64,000 bases of DNA from Chitinophaga vietnamensis (GTDB taxonomy: Bacteria; Bacteroidota; Bacteroidia; Chitinophagales; Chitinophagaceae): positions 126,501-190,500 of the forward strand of contig NZ_CABHMS010000011.1 of the NCBI RefSeq assembly GCF_902167635.1, given 5' to 3'. This document shows, piece by piece, positions 1 to 10,700 of this stretch; within the stretch, counting starts at the first letter, position 1, and every line of letters begins with the position of its first letter. Both the position numbers and the translations under genes were made by a program. The notes under the pieces were generated by a model that was given only the letters and a program-made list of their open reading frames with translations, had not been told where the DNA came from and did no database searches.

Positions 1-1200
1 GAAGAATATCCAGCAGAAACAAACGAAGTGGAAAGTAAAGAGAACGCCCAATACCTTGAGCAGATTGCCTTTCCAGCCTTCGAACACAATCTGGCGTTTT
101 TTGAGCCAGTCGATCCGCACTTTGTCGATGGCCAGCAAACTGCCATGCATGCCGCCCCAGAAGATAAAGTTCCAGCTGGCGCCATGCCAGAAACCGCCGA
201 TCAGCATGGTGAGGCCCAGGTTGATATATTGCCGCACCTTGCCTTTGCGGTTACCGCCCAGCGGGATATACAGGTAATCGCGCAACCAGCTTGAGAGAGA
301 AATATGCCATCTGCGCCAGAACTCTGTGATGGAAGAACTTTGATAAGGCGAGTCAAAGTTAGGCGGGATGCGGAAGCCCGTCCAGCGGGCAATGCCCAGC
401 GCCATATCCGAATACCCGGAAAAGTCGCAGTAGATTACTAACGCATATCCATACACGCCGAGCAGGCATTCCAGCCCGGTATGCTTACTTGGATCGTCAA
501 AAATATATTGTACAAAGTTCTGGTAGATGAAATCCGATATCACAATCTTCTTGAACAGCCCGCTCATGATGAGGTACATGCCTTTGCCGATATCCTCTGA
601 TTCAATGCGGTAGGGTTTTGATATCTGCGGGATGAAGTCGGCCGCACGCACGATCGGTCCCATCATCAGTTTGGGGAAGAAAGACAGGAAGAAGAGATAA
701 TCCATGAAACTGTTCACCGGTTCTATCTCATCTCTGTAAACATCTATTGTATAACTCAGGTTTTCGAAGGTATAAAAAGAGATACCAATCGGCAAGGTCA
801 GCTTCAGCAGCGGAATGTGGCCTGCGCCAAAATCGTTGATGATACCGATAAAGAAATTCGTGTACTTAAAATAGAATAGCAGGCCGATATTGAGCAGGAT
901 ACTGAACACCAGCAGCGATTTCTTGACAGCACGGCTGGGCGTACGGTGTATCCAGCGGGAAAGATTGAAATCGACGATCGCCGAAAGGATCACCAGGCCT
1001 ACGTAGTAGCCGCAGGCCTTGTAAAAGAAATAGAGCGAAAAGAGCGTATATACCCACACGCGCCCCGTTTTGCTGCGATGCACGGCGAGGTAGCACATCA
1101 GGAACAATGCAAAATAATAGAAGAAAAAGGCGCTGTTGAATAATACCGGATCTGATGGATTATAAACTAATTCGGACAACAGCTTGTTAAAGTCGATCAT
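1..1200 (-). CDS. MBOAT family O-acyltransferase (AlgI-like), 3' end cut by window
   Basis: Multi-pass inner-membrane acyltransferase expected to move acyl groups, usually acetyl, across the membrane onto an envelope glycan. The minus-strand frame from ATG at 1200 stays open for 400 codons to the window edge, so about 70-80 C-terminal residues of a typical AlgI-type protein are missing. It has repeated hydrophobic segments and the MBOAT signature: TEFWRRWHISLSSWLRDYLY, then GGFWHGASWNFIFWGGMHG with the conserved histidine near residue 339 and a second near 352. The start overlaps the stop of the upstream SGNH gene by 14 bases, which implies translational coupling. The partners (two SGNH proteins and a glucosaminidase) suggest wall or exopolysaccharide O-acetylation. 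The family is clear; the acceptor glycan is inferred. Confidence 0.93.
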   Translation of the reverse strand, partial: MIDFNKLLSELVYNPSDPVLFNSAFFFYYFALFLMCYLAVHRSKTGRVWVYTLFSLYFFYKACGYYVGLVILSAIVDFNLSRWIHRTPSRAVKKSLLVFSILLNIGLLFYFKYTNFFIGIINDFGAGHIPLLKLTLPIGISFYTFENLSYTIDVYRDEIEPVNSFMDYLFFLSFFPKLMMGPIVRAADFIPQISKPYRIESEDIGKGMYLIMSGLFKKIVISDFIYQNFVQYIFDDPSKHTGLECLLGVYGYALVIYCDFSGYSDMALGIARWTGFRIPPNFDSPYQSSSITEFWRRWHISLSSWLRDYLYIPLGGNRKGKVRQYINLGLTMLIGGFWHGASWNFIFWGGMHGSLLAIDKVRIDWLKKRQIVFEGWKGNLLKVLGVLFTFHFVCFCWIFF

Positions 1201-2461
1201 TGGCGGTTAAAATATTTTTCTTTGATTCTCCCAGGTATCTGTTCCACGATTGTTTGATGGCTTCGTACAAGAGCTGGCCTTGCAACTGATAGCCTCTCAC
1301 ATTAAAATGGATATGGTCGCCCGCCCAGGCGCCACTGAACTGCGCATGCTGCGCTTTATTGACAGCATTGAAATTCCAGCAGGCGAGGCCATGTTCACGG
1401 GCATATCCCATTATCTGCTGCGTTACCATAGCGATATAGGGATTCGGGTAATATGAAACGCGATAATAAGTTTTCCACTTCTTTTTACCTACTTTTTTAC
1501 GATAAGAGGTACGTACCGCACGCATGCAATCCGGTGGCGTAGTTAACAGGATATTGACTGCCGGCAATTGCTGGCGGATCAGTTGCACGGTTTTATCGAT
1601 CTCGCCCCGGAACTGGAAAGGATCAAATTTCCCGTAGGCTTCATTGGTACCGAGGGAGATGATCACCAGCTGAGGCGCCAGCACAGCCATCTGCGCCAGC
1701 AGGATATTATTGACATCATTATAGTGTTGGTACATGGCGCCGTTGATGCCAACGCTATGATACAACACGCCACTGTGGCCATTCTTCAGCACGGCCCCAT
1801 AGAAGGTAAGCGGGCCGCTGCCGCCTTCCCAGCGAGCCTGGAACGATTGCTGCTGCTGCAGGAAGCTGAGCGTAGCCATACTGATCGTAGAAGATCCCGG
1901 AAACGGTGTAGGCGTTACCGTTACTTCGGCATCGGGCGCTACCACGGTGGTGTTGGTATTATGGGCATCGTACAGGAGTTGTACCTTATTGAAATTATTG
2001 TCGGGGCCGGCGTCTTGCTTGCCGGTGAAAGCCAGTGTGGGACTATGTTGCAGCGTGGTGATATCAATACCGCCGGGGCCGAGCACCGGTGATTTGGAAC
2101 GATCTACCACGCGATCCGATTGCCAGCGCACCGTGCTGTTCCAGCGGTAGTCTTCCGGGCCATTGGTGCCGGCAACGTTATAAGGGAATACGAAGCCGCG
2201 GCCTGCATTGCCAAACTGTTGTTGCAGCATGATGCCGGTGGCCATCGGAAAATGGCCTGCCTGCACATGTGAATCGCCGAGATGTAATATGGAGATCACG
2301 CTGCTGTCGGCATGTTGCAAACTGTTGAAGAACCGGTACAGTGCTGTATCCTGTTGGATGGTATTACTGCCGGAGAACTGTTGTGCATAGGTCGATATAC
2401 CGGTGAATAGCAGCGTTACCGCCATTATTCCTTTAAGGATGTTGTGCCTGGCTGTACTCAT
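1187..2461 (-). CDS. Secreted SGNH/GDSL hydrolase (O-acetyl esterase/transferase type)
   Basis: 424 residues with a signal peptide (about 1-26, ending STYAQQ). Block I is LGDSHVQAG with the candidate nucleophile Ser64; a later SLGTNEAYG resembles the block carrying the SGNH asparagine; D382 and H385 in GDHIHFNVRG form the C-terminal DxxH. A complete triad therefore looks present. SGNH proteins next to MBOAT proteins (AlgJ/AlgX, PatB) receive or remove acetyl groups on polysaccharides in the periplasm. The gene overlaps the next SGNH gene upstream by 29 bases and the MBOAT gene downstream by 14, so the three are almost certainly one transcript. It could be a transferase or an esterase; sequence alone does not decide. 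Confidence 0.88.
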   Translation of the reverse strand: MSTARHNILKGIMAVTLLFTGISTYAQQFSGSNTIQQDTALYRFFNSLQHADSSVISILHLGDSHVQAGHFPMATGIMLQQQFGNAGRGFVFPYNVAGTNGPEDYRWNSTVRWQSDRVVDRSKSPVLGPGGIDITTLQHSPTLAFTGKQDAGPDNNFNKVQLLYDAHNTNTTVVAPDAEVTVTPTPFPGSSTISMATLSFLQQQQSFQARWEGGSGPLTFYGAVLKNGHSGVLYHSVGINGAMYQHYNDVNNILLAQMAVLAPQLVIISLGTNEAYGKFDPFQFRGEIDKTVQLIRQQLPAVNILLTTPPDCMRAVRTSYRKKVGKKKWKTYYRVSYYPNPYIAMVTQQIMGYAREHGLACWNFNAVNKAQHAQFSGAWAGDHIHFNVRGYQLQGQLLYEAIKQSWNRYLGESKKNILTANDRL

Positions 2462-3854
2462 TCATGATGGCTTTATACAGCAGCGCCCCTACCTTGGCCG
2501 CTCCCTGTCGGTTAAAGTGTGTATAGTCTTTATTGGCGTAAGTGGTATCTCCCTCCACCCACTTGGTCATGGAGCCTTGCCCGCCCATGGCGGCAAAGAG
2601 GTTCCAGTAGCCGGTACCTTTATCTGCGGCCAGTTCGTGTTGTACTTTGAGCAATGCTTCCACACCGGGCGCTGTTACATAACGGTCGCCGCTTTTGTAT
2701 GATTTGTCTGCCGTGCCTACGATCAGGAAAGAGGTGGCGGGCAGGTCGTTGCGTAAAGAGTCGATCACTTTTTTCATCGGGCGCTCGTACCAGCTATAGT
2801 CTGTGAGTTCCGGACGGAACAGTACATTGGCGCCGTAATGCAGTACCACGAGGTCATACGGGCGTTCCTGCTGCATTTTGCGGACCATCTCTGCGGAGAG
2901 GTGGCCCAGCTCTACGCCGCTGATGCCTCTGAAGGAATAGTTATCCACATATACGCCATCGTCGCCTTCGAAACAAACGCCATAGAAGGGGATGGTATTG
3001 CCGCCGCTATATTTTATGACCAGCGCCTGATGGCCGGTATCCTGTTGCAGGTCGAGGCGGTTCACTGGCGCATTGCCGGAAAGCGTATAGGCTTTATCGT
3101 TAATGTTGAGGGTAGCGCCATTACCCGGACCATACAGAACAGATACTTCATCGAATTTATCGAGGCGGGGTTTGCGTACGGGCGAATACCTGATCCAGCT
3201 GCCGGTTCCGGGCAGGAATGTATGGCCGGACAATCCCAGTGTCAGGTCTGAAGGGGGCGAATTTTTATAGTGATAATCTTTCCAGTCGGTGGAGAAGGTA
3301 TGATTGATGGTGGTCCGGAAAGTGGCCACCACGGAGGTAACAGGCATGTATCCTACGCCTTGTCCGCCGAAATAGCGCTGGAGGCTGTCGCGCAGGTCCC
3401 CGGTGATGAGATCTCCTTCTATCATGGAGTCGCCGAAGTAGGCGATACGTACTTTTTTGCGTTTGCCGGCTTTCAGCTCGCGGAGGGCTTGCAGGAAATG
3501 CTGGATACCTTCCGAGGTATCGCCATTGGCGGCGGCGTATTGCATAATGCCGGTATACGACATAAAGTCATGTGTGGCATCAGGATCGGGAATATGGGTA
3601 ACCGAGTCCCCAGGTTGGGTAACTGTAGAGGAGTCCCGGGCAACAGTTTGTTTCCTAGGCGATGTATTAGATAGCTGGCGGTTTTCAGGCTGGGATGCTG
3701 TCCGGAGTTCGGACAGCATATCCAGTTTTTTGAATTGAAAATCTTTATACGAAAAGCTGTAATTAAGTTGGGACAATGCCACGAGGCATACCAATGATCC
3801 AGCGATAATTAAAAAAGGATAGGCAGACTTATTTTTGCCAGGCATCATATTCAT
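2433..3854 (-). CDS. Membrane-anchored SGNH/GDSL hydrolase family protein
   Basis: 473 residues. One hydrophobic segment at about residues 13-30 with lysines before it and no clear cleavage site suggests an N-terminal anchor with the rest periplasmic. A polar linker rich in Ser, Thr and Pro (about 50-95) precedes the catalytic domain. Block I is AYFGDSMIEGD with candidate nucleophile Ser143; D443 and H446 in DYTHFNRQG complete the triad near the C terminus. It shares the overall plan of the downstream SGNH protein but differs in anchor and linker, so the pair may be a transferase plus a carrier or esterase. It lies 49 bases after the glucosaminidase gene. Start is ATG; a second ATG two codons later is also possible. 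Confidence 0.86.
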   Translation of the reverse strand: MNMMPGKNKSAYPFLIIAGSLVCLVALSQLNYSFSYKDFQFKKLDMLSELRTASQPENRQLSNTSPRKQTVARDSSTVTQPGDSVTHIPDPDATHDFMSYTGIMQYAAANGDTSEGIQHFLQALRELKAGKRKKVRIAYFGDSMIEGDLITGDLRDSLQRYFGGQGVGYMPVTSVVATFRTTINHTFSTDWKDYHYKNSPPSDLTLGLSGHTFLPGTGSWIRYSPVRKPRLDKFDEVSVLYGPGNGATLNINDKAYTLSGNAPVNRLDLQQDTGHQALVIKYSGGNTIPFYGVCFEGDDGVYVDNYSFRGISGVELGHLSAEMVRKMQQERPYDLVVLHYGANVLFRPELTDYSWYERPMKKVIDSLRNDLPATSFLIVGTADKSYKSGDRYVTAPGVEALLKVQHELAADKGTGYWNLFAAMGGQGSMTKWVEGDTTYANKDYTHFNRQGAAKVGALLYKAIMNEYSQAQHP

Positions 3855-3903
3855 GAATCGATTTACACATCACCGGTTGCTGCATGGCGGGCCTGCGGTT
3901 TTA

Positions 3904-4437
3904 TCATGATCCCCGGGCTACGCTGTCCATGTTGGCATCCAGCTTATATAGTTTGTATCTGTTAATGATCGAAGTTACGCGTTTTATCCATTCGTGCCCG
4001 GCGGAAGAGTAGCCGCTGTGGTTCATATGTTTGAGCCATACTGCATACTCGGGGTTACCTTTCAGCTGCGTGAACCATTTCTTTTTGGCCAGCAGTTGCA
4101 CAAAATGTTCGTAGGATGCAAGATCAGAAAGATATTGTTTATATCTTGATCTGTGTCCGGGTTTTATTTTGGACATGTTGTTGCTGCCTACAATACCAAA
4201 GTGGTTATGCAGCAGCCTTGCGTTCCTGCTGGTGCCGGTACCGGATTCCAGCATGGCTACGCCCAGTATTACACTGGCGGGGATGCCTGTTTCCTGCATC
4301 AGTTCCACAGAAACCGGTTTAAATTTTTTCAAATAATTGTTTGTGGATTGTTGCGCAAACCCAACATTGCTGAGCATTAGCAATAAAAACACCGCACATA
4401 ACCAACCTTTGCCCCTTAAGAATTTGGGAATTCTCAT
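3904..4437 (-). CDS. Secreted glucosaminidase-domain peptidoglycan hydrolase (FlgJ/LytG-like)
   Basis: Predicted N-acetylglucosaminidase cutting glycan strands of peptidoglycan. The start chosen at 4437 gives a textbook signal peptide (MRIPKFLRGKGWLCAVFLLL, then SNVGFAQQ); an ATG at 4488 would add 17 polar residues. The mature part is essentially one pfam01832-type domain: SVILGVAMLESGTG carries the expected catalytic glutamate, followed by LLHNHFGIVG and a helix with FVQLLAKKKW, ending in YSSAGHEWIKRVTSIINRY. It is first in the apparent operon with the SGNH and MBOAT genes, which suggests the acylated polymer could be peptidoglycan, since O-acetylation controls such hydrolases. That link is inference. 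Confidence 0.85.
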   Translation of the reverse strand: MRIPKFLRGKGWLCAVFLLLMLSNVGFAQQSTNNYLKKFKPVSVELMQETGIPASVILGVAMLESGTGTSRNARLLHNHFGIVGSNNMSKIKPGHRSRYKQYLSDLASYEHFVQLLAKKKWFTQLKGNPEYAVWLKHMNHSGYSSAGHEWIKRVTSIINRYKLYKLDANMDSVARGS

Positions 4438-4617
4438 AGCAGTAGTTTTTGTATCAGGTGATAGTTTGTTGTTTGTTTTCAGCATCACTTCTTACCTCAC
4501 ATATCAACGATGATCACACCGCAATATTACTTTAAAAAATTAAATAATACGTCTTCTCTCTTTCCTTCTTCTTCCGTTAATTTCTTGTTAAAAAATGTAG
4601 TCTTTTATAATTATGCC

Positions 4618-4659
4618 AATCCCCTTTGATGCGGTTTTGCAACCATATCAAAGGGGATT
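4618..4659 (-). terminator. Hairpin after aspS
   Basis: A perfect 13-base inverted repeat (AATCCCCTTTGAT with ATCAAAGGGGATT) with a further GGTT/AACC pairing in its loop, about 40 bases past the aspS stop on the minus strand. No clear T-run follows, so it may be an mRNA 3' stabiliser rather than an intrinsic terminator. Confidence 0.6.
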
Positions 4660-4700
4660 TCCGCTTACGAGGCCAGCAAATAACAAATATTATGCCGACC

Positions 4701-6449
4701 CTATTTAACCAGGCTGATCTGTAATTCGTCCAGCTGCTTTTGATCGATCTCACTCGGCGCATCCAGCATCACATCGCGGCCCGAGTTATTTTTTGGGAAG
4801 GCGATAAAGTCGCGGATGCTCTCACTGCCACCCAGTAACGAGCACAAGCGGTCAAATCCGAAGGCGATACCACCATGTGGCGGCGCGCCATATTCAAAGG
4901 CACCCAGCAGGAAACCGAACTTATGGGCTGCTTCTTCTTTGGACATTCCCAGCGCAGCAAACATTTTCTCTTGCAGGTCGCGCTGGAAGATACGGATAGA
5001 TCCACCTCCTACTTCAGTACCGTTCAATACAATATCGTAGGCATTTGCCTTGATCCGGGCGTATTGTGACATATCGTCCATCAGAACGATGTGTTCCGGC
5101 TTGGGCGACGTAAATGGATGGTGACGGGCCACCCAGCGGTTTTCCTCTTCCGCGTATTCAAACAGCGGAAAGTCTATTACCCACAACGGCTTGAACTCGT
5201 TTTTATTGCGGAGACCGAGGCGCTCGCCCATTTCCAGGCGCAGCTCGCTCATAGCCTTGCGGGTACGTTCTTCTTTGCCAGCCAATACCAGTATGAGATC
5301 GCCCGGCTGTGCCTGGCATTTTTCTGCCCATAACTTCAGTTGACCTTCGTCAAAGAATTTATCCACAGAGCTTTTCAGCGTACCGTCTGTATTATATTTA
5401 ACGTAGATGAGGCCGCTCATGCCGATCTGCGGGCGTTTTACCCATTCTGTCAGCTCATCGAGCTGTTTGCGGGTATATTCCGAGCAACCTTTTGCGGCGA
5501 TAGCCACTACCAGCTCGGCATCATCGAATACTTTGAAACCTTTGTTCTTAACGGTATCGCCGAGGTTTACCAGCTTCATTTCGAAGCGGATATCGGGTTT
5601 ATCGTTACCATAGTATTCCATGGCATCGTCCCAGGTCATGCGCGGGAAGGCGCCGTCGAACTCAATGCCTTTGATCTCCTTGAAGATATATTTCATCATC
5701 TCTTCAAAAGTATGGAGCACATCTTCCTGGTCTACGAAACTCATTTCGCAGTCAATTTGCGTGAACTCCGGCTGGCGATCGGCACGGAGATCCTCATCCC
5801 TGAAGCATTTCACGATCTGGTAGTAGCGGTCGTAACCACTTACCATGAGGAGTTGCTTGAAGGTTTGCGGCGACTGAGGCAGGGCATAGAACTCATTCGG
5901 GTTCATGCGGCTGGGCACTACGAAGTCGCGGGCGCCTTCCGGTGTGGATTTGATCAGGAAAGGTGTTTCTATATCCATGAAGCCTTGCGTATGCAGGAAC
6001 ACGCGCGCAGCGCGGCCTACCCTGTAACGCAGTTCCAGGTTCTGTTTCACGATATTGCGACGCAGGTCGAGGTAGCGGTATTTCATGCGCAGCTCATCAC
6101 CGCCATCGGTATCATCCTGGATGGTGAAAGGCGGTGTTTTAGCGGCGTTGAGGATAGTATAATCCTTCACGGTGATCTCGATATCGCCGGTAGGGAGGTT
6201 CGGGTTCTTGCTGGAACGCTCGGTTACGATGCCCGTTACCTGGATAACGAACTCGCGGCCCAATGGCTGGCTATCAAGTTTTGCATTGAGATTTTCGCCG
6301 AACAACAGCTGCGTGATGCCGTAGCGGTCGCGCAGATCAAAAAAGTTGATGCTACCGAACTTTCTTACTGTTTGTACCCATCCGGCCAGTGTTACTTCCT
6401 GACCAACCTGTTCTATTCTTAATTCCCCGCAAGTGTGCGTCCTGTACAT
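4701..6449 (-). CDS. aspS: Aspartate--tRNA ligase
   Basis: Class II aminoacyl-tRNA synthetase charging tRNA-Asp in the cytoplasm. 582 residues, the usual size of bacterial AspRS. It begins [11 protein letters not shown] with an N-terminal OB-fold tRNA-binding domain. Motif 2 is [20 protein letters not shown], the middle carries the bacterial GAD-type insertion, and motif 3 is [15 protein letters not shown]. The open frame extends upstream to 6575, but that extra 42-residue stretch is unlike AspRS and overlaps a promoter-like -7 element, so the ATG at 6449 is chosen. It is followed by a hairpin and preceded in the same direction by the FAD oxidoreductase gene. No anomalies. Confidence 0.98.
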   Translation of the reverse strand: MYRTHTCGELRIEQVGQEVTLAGWVQTVRKFGSINFFDLRDRYGITQLLFGENLNAKLDSQPLGREFVIQVTGIVTERSSKNPNLPTGDIEITVKDYTILNAAKTPPFTIQDDTDGGDELRMKYRYLDLRRNIVKQNLELRYRVGRAARVFLHTQGFMDIETPFLIKSTPEGARDFVVPSRMNPNEFYALPQSPQTFKQLLMVSGYDRYYQIVKCFRDEDLRADRQPEFTQIDCEMSFVDQEDVLHTFEEMMKYIFKEIKGIEFDGAFPRMTWDDAMEYYGNDKPDIRFEMKLVNLGDTVKNKGFKVFDDAELVVAIAAKGCSEYTRKQLDELTEWVKRPQIGMSGLIYVKYNTDGTLKSSVDKFFDEGQLKLWAEKCQAQPGDLILVLAGKEERTRKAMSELRLEMGERLGLRNKNEFKPLWVIDFPLFEYAEEENRWVARHHPFTSPKPEHIVLMDDMSQYARIKANAYDIVLNGTEVGGGSIRIFQRDLQEKMFAALGMSKEEAAHKFGFLLGAFEYGAPPHGGIAFGFDRLCSLLGGSESIRDFIAFPKNNSGRDVMLDAPSEIDQKQLDELQISLVK

Positions 6450-6550
6450 GCGTAAATAATTGATTTTAATAGTTTTATGGAAGAATACCGGGAAAGCCGC
6501 CCATTGTTCATGACCACTATACCTTTGTTCAGCCATACCCGCAAGGGGGG

Positions 6551-6558
6551 CAAAGATA
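6551..6558 (-). promoter_or_regulatory. Candidate -7 element of aspS
   Basis: Minus-strand TATCTTTG matches the Bacteroidota TAnnTTTG element exactly and lies about 100 bases before the chosen aspS start. No TTG sits at the usual -33 distance, so support is partial. Confidence 0.4.
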
Positions 6559-6576
6559 CGGTTTGCCGCGGGCATT

Positions 6577-7635
6577 TTACCCCCGGCGTGTGTTAAAATA
6601 TCTATTCAGGTCCACATCCTGCATCAGTAGCGACTTTCCCAGGATTGCCTCCGTGAAATGCGCGGCCATAAAGGGCGCCAGCGAGCAGCCTTTAGTACCC
6701 AGCCCGTTAAAGATGCCAGCCGCCGGATATGCAGGATGGAAGCCGATGACAGGCCGCCGGTCGTTGCCCGAAGGCCGTACTGCCGCCAGCTGGCCTTCTA
6801 TCGTATAGGGAATCTTTAATAATTGTTGCAGTCCTTTTTCCAGGTGGGCGCGTTGCGCGGCCGTAGGCCGCTCGTCTGTATAATCCCATACGAAAGTAGA
6901 ACCGGCCCAGAACAGGTCTCCGCCCTGCGGCACCAAGGTGATCCCTTTCTTGATGATATCATTTGTTTGCAGGCCTGGAATCCGCACCAGCAGCACTTCT
7001 CCTTTGTTTGGCAAAAACCTGATCGCCTCAAACATAGGGTTAGCCGCGGTGGCCATTCCATCGCAGAAAATAATCTTCTCGGCAATGATCTCTTCATAAA
7101 TAATTTTATCGGGAGAGATATGCAGCGCCGACAGTTCCAGGTGACGCTCCTCCAGGGCGCCCTGTTGCAAAAGGTAGCGCCGATAGGCCGGCAGCAAGGC
7201 TTTCAGGTTCACCGTGGCGCCCCTGATGACTGCCGCGCCGAAAGGCTGATCAAGGATCCCCTCATAACGCAGACTGGCGGGCATTTCCGAGTATTGATCC
7301 GTGATGCCTTTCGCCGATTTGGCTATAAAGGCATCGCGCATTTGCTGCGAAGGAAATACCGTCCACAGTTCGCGCTCCGTAAAGATATCCGTTTGCAGCA
7401 GGGACGATAGTTCATAGTAAGTGCACTGCGCAAAAGGGTAAATCGTTTCGTATAGCCATGCAGGTTCGAAACGCCGGCCCGATACCGGGTTGATGATACC
7501 GGCTGCCACGCGCGACGCGCTATTGGGTTTGGCATCGTCGATCACCAGTACTTTTTTGCCGGCCTTCAGCAGAAACCAGCTGAGCATCGTGCCCGCAATC
7601 CCTTGCCCTGCTATGATATAATCCACTTGCTTCAT
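6577..7635 (-). CDS. FAD-dependent oxidoreductase (DAO / glycine-oxidase-like)
   Basis: 352 residues. The N terminus is a Rossmann FAD-binding motif, [20 protein letters not shown] (GxGxxG at about residues 10-15), followed by an acidic residue at the end of beta-2 and [18 protein letters not shown], which resembles the flavin-contact loop of glycine/sarcosine oxidases and the MnmC C-terminal domain. The C terminus has [20 protein letters not shown], the closing FAD-binding segment of the DAO fold. The substrate cannot be read from the sequence; a free-standing MnmC-like or amino-acid oxidase role is possible. It lies after the A2M terminator and about 130 bases before aspS on the same strand. 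Confidence 0.85.
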   Translation of the reverse strand: MKQVDYIIAGQGIAGTMLSWFLLKAGKKVLVIDDAKPNSASRVAAGIINPVSGRRFEPAWLYETIYPFAQCTYYELSSLLQTDIFTERELWTVFPSQQMRDAFIAKSAKGITDQYSEMPASLRYEGILDQPFGAAVIRGATVNLKALLPAYRRYLLQQGALEERHLELSALHISPDKIIYEEIIAEKIIFCDGMATAANPMFEAIRFLPNKGEVLLVRIPGLQTNDIIKKGITLVPQGGDLFWAGSTFVWDYTDERPTAAQRAHLEKGLQQLLKIPYTIEGQLAAVRPSGNDRRPVIGFHPAYPAAGIFNGLGTKGCSLAPFMAAHFTEAILGKSLLMQDVDLNRYFNTRRG

Positions 7636-7642
7636 GATTACG

Positions 7643-7650
7643 CGAAGGTA
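7643..7650 (-). promoter_or_regulatory. Candidate -7 element very close to the FAD oxidoreductase start
   Basis: Minus-strand TACCTTCG, a near match to TAnnTTTG, ends 7 bases before the ATG at 7635 and just beyond the hairpin that ends the A2M gene. If used, the mRNA would have almost no leader. Confidence 0.3.
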
Positions 7651-7657
7651 TTAAAAC

Positions 7658-7687
7658 AAAAACAGGGACGCTGCGGTCCCTGTTTTT
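7658..7687 (-). terminator. Intrinsic terminator of the A2M gene
   Basis: A perfect 12-base stem (AAAAACAGGGAC with GTCCCTGTTTTT) around a six-base loop, about 20 bases beyond the A2M stop. T-rich flanks on both strands allow bidirectional action, but only the minus-strand gene reads into it. Confidence 0.8.
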
Positions 7688-7706
7688 GGCGACTTTATTA
7701 TTTATT

Positions 7707-10700
7707 TTATTCCGCAACTTTAAAATTCAGTCCTTCGCTATGTGCGCTGAACTCCGGAGCATACATGCATTGCGCGGTGCTGATGCCATTGGAGAACTTG
7801 CCTTCGTGGGTGGTGAACAGCGTGTATTCGAACACGTAAGTCCCCTTTGGCAAATAACTGAAGAAGAAGTCTGTACTGGCATCGCGGGTGCTTTCGTAGT
7901 AGCTGAGGCCGTTCTGCCATTTAGCTGCGCTGATAACATTGGCAGGCTCGAAACAGGCGGCACGCATATCTTTCAGATGGATGTATTCCATGCTGCGGTC
8001 GGTGCGCAATACGATGCGCACTTTCACTTTATCGCCTATTTTCAGCTCATGGCCTTCTGTGATCTTTGTGAGCACCGGGCCTTGATCGCTGTTCACTTCC
8101 CTGAACAATTCTTTTTCTATGACGAGTGGTGTTTTGGCGGCGGTAATTTTATCGAGCTGTTCGAAATATTGCCAGTAAACGGCTCCCCAGGAAGGTTGGC
8201 CTTTGCTGTCTTTCACCGTTACGGAGATGTTACCCATGGCTGGTTTTACATCCTTTGTATCGATGCGGGTTTTGAGATAACCGGTGCCTGCTTCCGTTGA
8301 TTCCGTAGCAGAGCTGATGGTCTCATTTCCGAGCTGGATATGCACTTGCGGTGTGGCGGCAAGCCAGTTACTGCCATGCAGCAGCATGGCGTAACATGCG
8401 TCGGCAGTGGCTTTGGTGGTATGCCAGTTATTGGTTTGTTTGTTTTTCAGGAGCCAGGTTTTCATATCTGCTACGGCGTTGGCATCTTTCCCCACCACAT
8501 CAAATGCCTCGATCAGCAATGCCTGTGTTTCGATGGGGGCCTGGTACCAGTCGTATCCGCCGGTAATATCTTTCCAGTACATACCCATCTCTTTGCTGTT
8601 CATCGCATTTTCTTTCAGCGATTTTAGTATAGCCGTTGGCGTTACCTTGTCGTCGTTTTTGAACAAGGTGATGGCGATCATACCCTGGGCAAATTTGCTT
8701 TGCGTGAGCCAGTGTTTTTTCTCCTGGGCGAGGTAATAATCCATAGCAGTGCGGGTAGCGGCGGACATTGGCTCATTGAAGAACGAGCGGGCGTAGAGAT
8801 AATGTACCTGTATCTGCGACAGCTGGTCGGCGTTTTTGTTCTTCGCTTTCTGCACTTCTTTATAATCTGCGACGAGACGTTGATCGAGATAGCCGATCGC
8901 TTTTTTGGCGATCGCCTTTGCATCCGGATCATTAAGTGTAGCGATCTGTTGCAGGTGACCGATACCCGCAAGGATGTATTGCGTGATATAACGATCCTCC
9001 CACATGCCGGAGAACCAGGGGAAGGCCCCATTTCCCAGCTGCTTTTCTTTCAGCGATTTCAGGGCAGCATTGCGACCTTTATCCATGGTGTTCAGATCGA
9101 ACAGCAGGGCGATATTATGTTTCCGTTCTGCTTCATTTTTTGCTTCCAGCACCCAGGGGGTTTGCTGCAGCAGCAAGGATTTCAGCTCTTCATTTTTCTG
9201 GAGATTGCTGAGCAATGCGGCCGTATCTGTTGTTTTCCATTTATCGAAGATGGTTTTGATCGCCGGCACGGTGGCCACGATGTGCGTAGCCAGGGCATTT
9301 GCATAGTAGCGGTTGAACACCTGTTCTGCACACTCGTAGGGGAACTGCATCAGGTATGGCAATGCCTGCACGGCATACCAGGCAGGGTTACTGGTATATT
9401 CTACCGTGATGGCATGTTGTTGCAGTGTTTGTGATTCGCCACTGTGCAGCAGTTTGGTAAAGGTGAATTGTTCTTTACCGTCGCCGCGCATGGCCAGTGG
9501 CATGGATTCCGTTACCAGCATGCGATTGGTGAGCACTGGCAGTGCATTTTCTTCTCCATCGCTGAAATTACCTGCCTGGGCGGTGATGCGGTACAACAAC
9601 GTAGAGGCGAAACCGTTAGGTATCTGTAAGGGGAAGTTCACCACGGCGCTCTGTCCTGCCTTGGCGGTAAAATGTTGCACGGGGAAGATGTTCTGGAACC
9701 AGCCATCTACCGGCTGCATGGTGGCGGCATCGAGGAGTTCGAGGCGCGCATGGCCAATCAGTTGTGTATCGGAGAGGTTACTTACTTTGGCGGAGAAGGA
9801 GATCTTATCGCCTTCGCGCAGGAACCGCGGTGCATTGGGCTGCACCATTAAGGTTTTCTGTGTAACGATGTCGGCGGTTTGGTAGCCGAAGGCCAGTTCT
9901 TTCGTATGTGCAAGACCGAGGAACTTCCATTTGGTCAGGGCTTCCGGCATGGTGAAACCGAAGGTGACATTGCCATCTTTATCGGTATGGAGCGCCGGGA
10001 AGAAGAAGGCGGTTTCGCGGAAATCTTTGCGGGCGATGGCTGTTGGCTCATTGACAGGTTTGCTTTCGCCGCCCTTGCCAGTAGTATCGGCCACCTTCGC
10101 GCCTGCTGCATCATCTGCCTGTACCATCGCCACAGCCAATTCTTTTTTCATCATCCGTCTTTCTGCTGATGGCGCCGGAGCAGCTGGCGCCACACCCATG
10201 CTGGCCACACCTCTTATCCGTACGTTATTACCATAGCGGTATACGGGTTGGCCGATGCTCCAACCAAAGAGGTTGAGTGAAGGGAATATGCGTTCTTTAA
10301 ATATATCAGGGCGTTGATCCATTCCGTTCACCAGCATCACGCTGCTGATATCATCGAAGTTATTGAGGCCTGCAAAAGAGGTGGCGCTGCCGATGTACGG
10401 ATAGATGCCGGGCACCTGCCAATCGTGCGTGCGGAAGGCATCCAGGGAAGCATCGTACATGGTGGCCAGCAATTCGGCAGCGGCCTTGTCGCCATTATGA
10501 CCAGTGATCTGTATGCTCCATTGTTCTTTTTCGCCAGGCTCCAGTTTATTGCGATGCGCCGCCAGCTTCATTTGCAGGTCTTTGCTATCCCAGGGCACTG
10601 CAATTGTTTCATTGATGCTGAACACCCGGCTGTCTTTCACAAACGTGAAAGCGGTGCTGATACCGCCACGATCTTGCTCTGTAGCTTTGACATCGAATTT

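Noticed and set aside
5340-6422. 360-codon open frame antisense to aspS
   Set aside because: It lies wholly within a confident AspRS gene on the other strand, shows no family motif, and is the mirror of a GC-rich coding frame.
6450-6575. Extended aspS start
   Set aside because: The 42 extra residues are not AspRS-like and overlap a -7 element; the [11 protein letters not shown] start is canonical.
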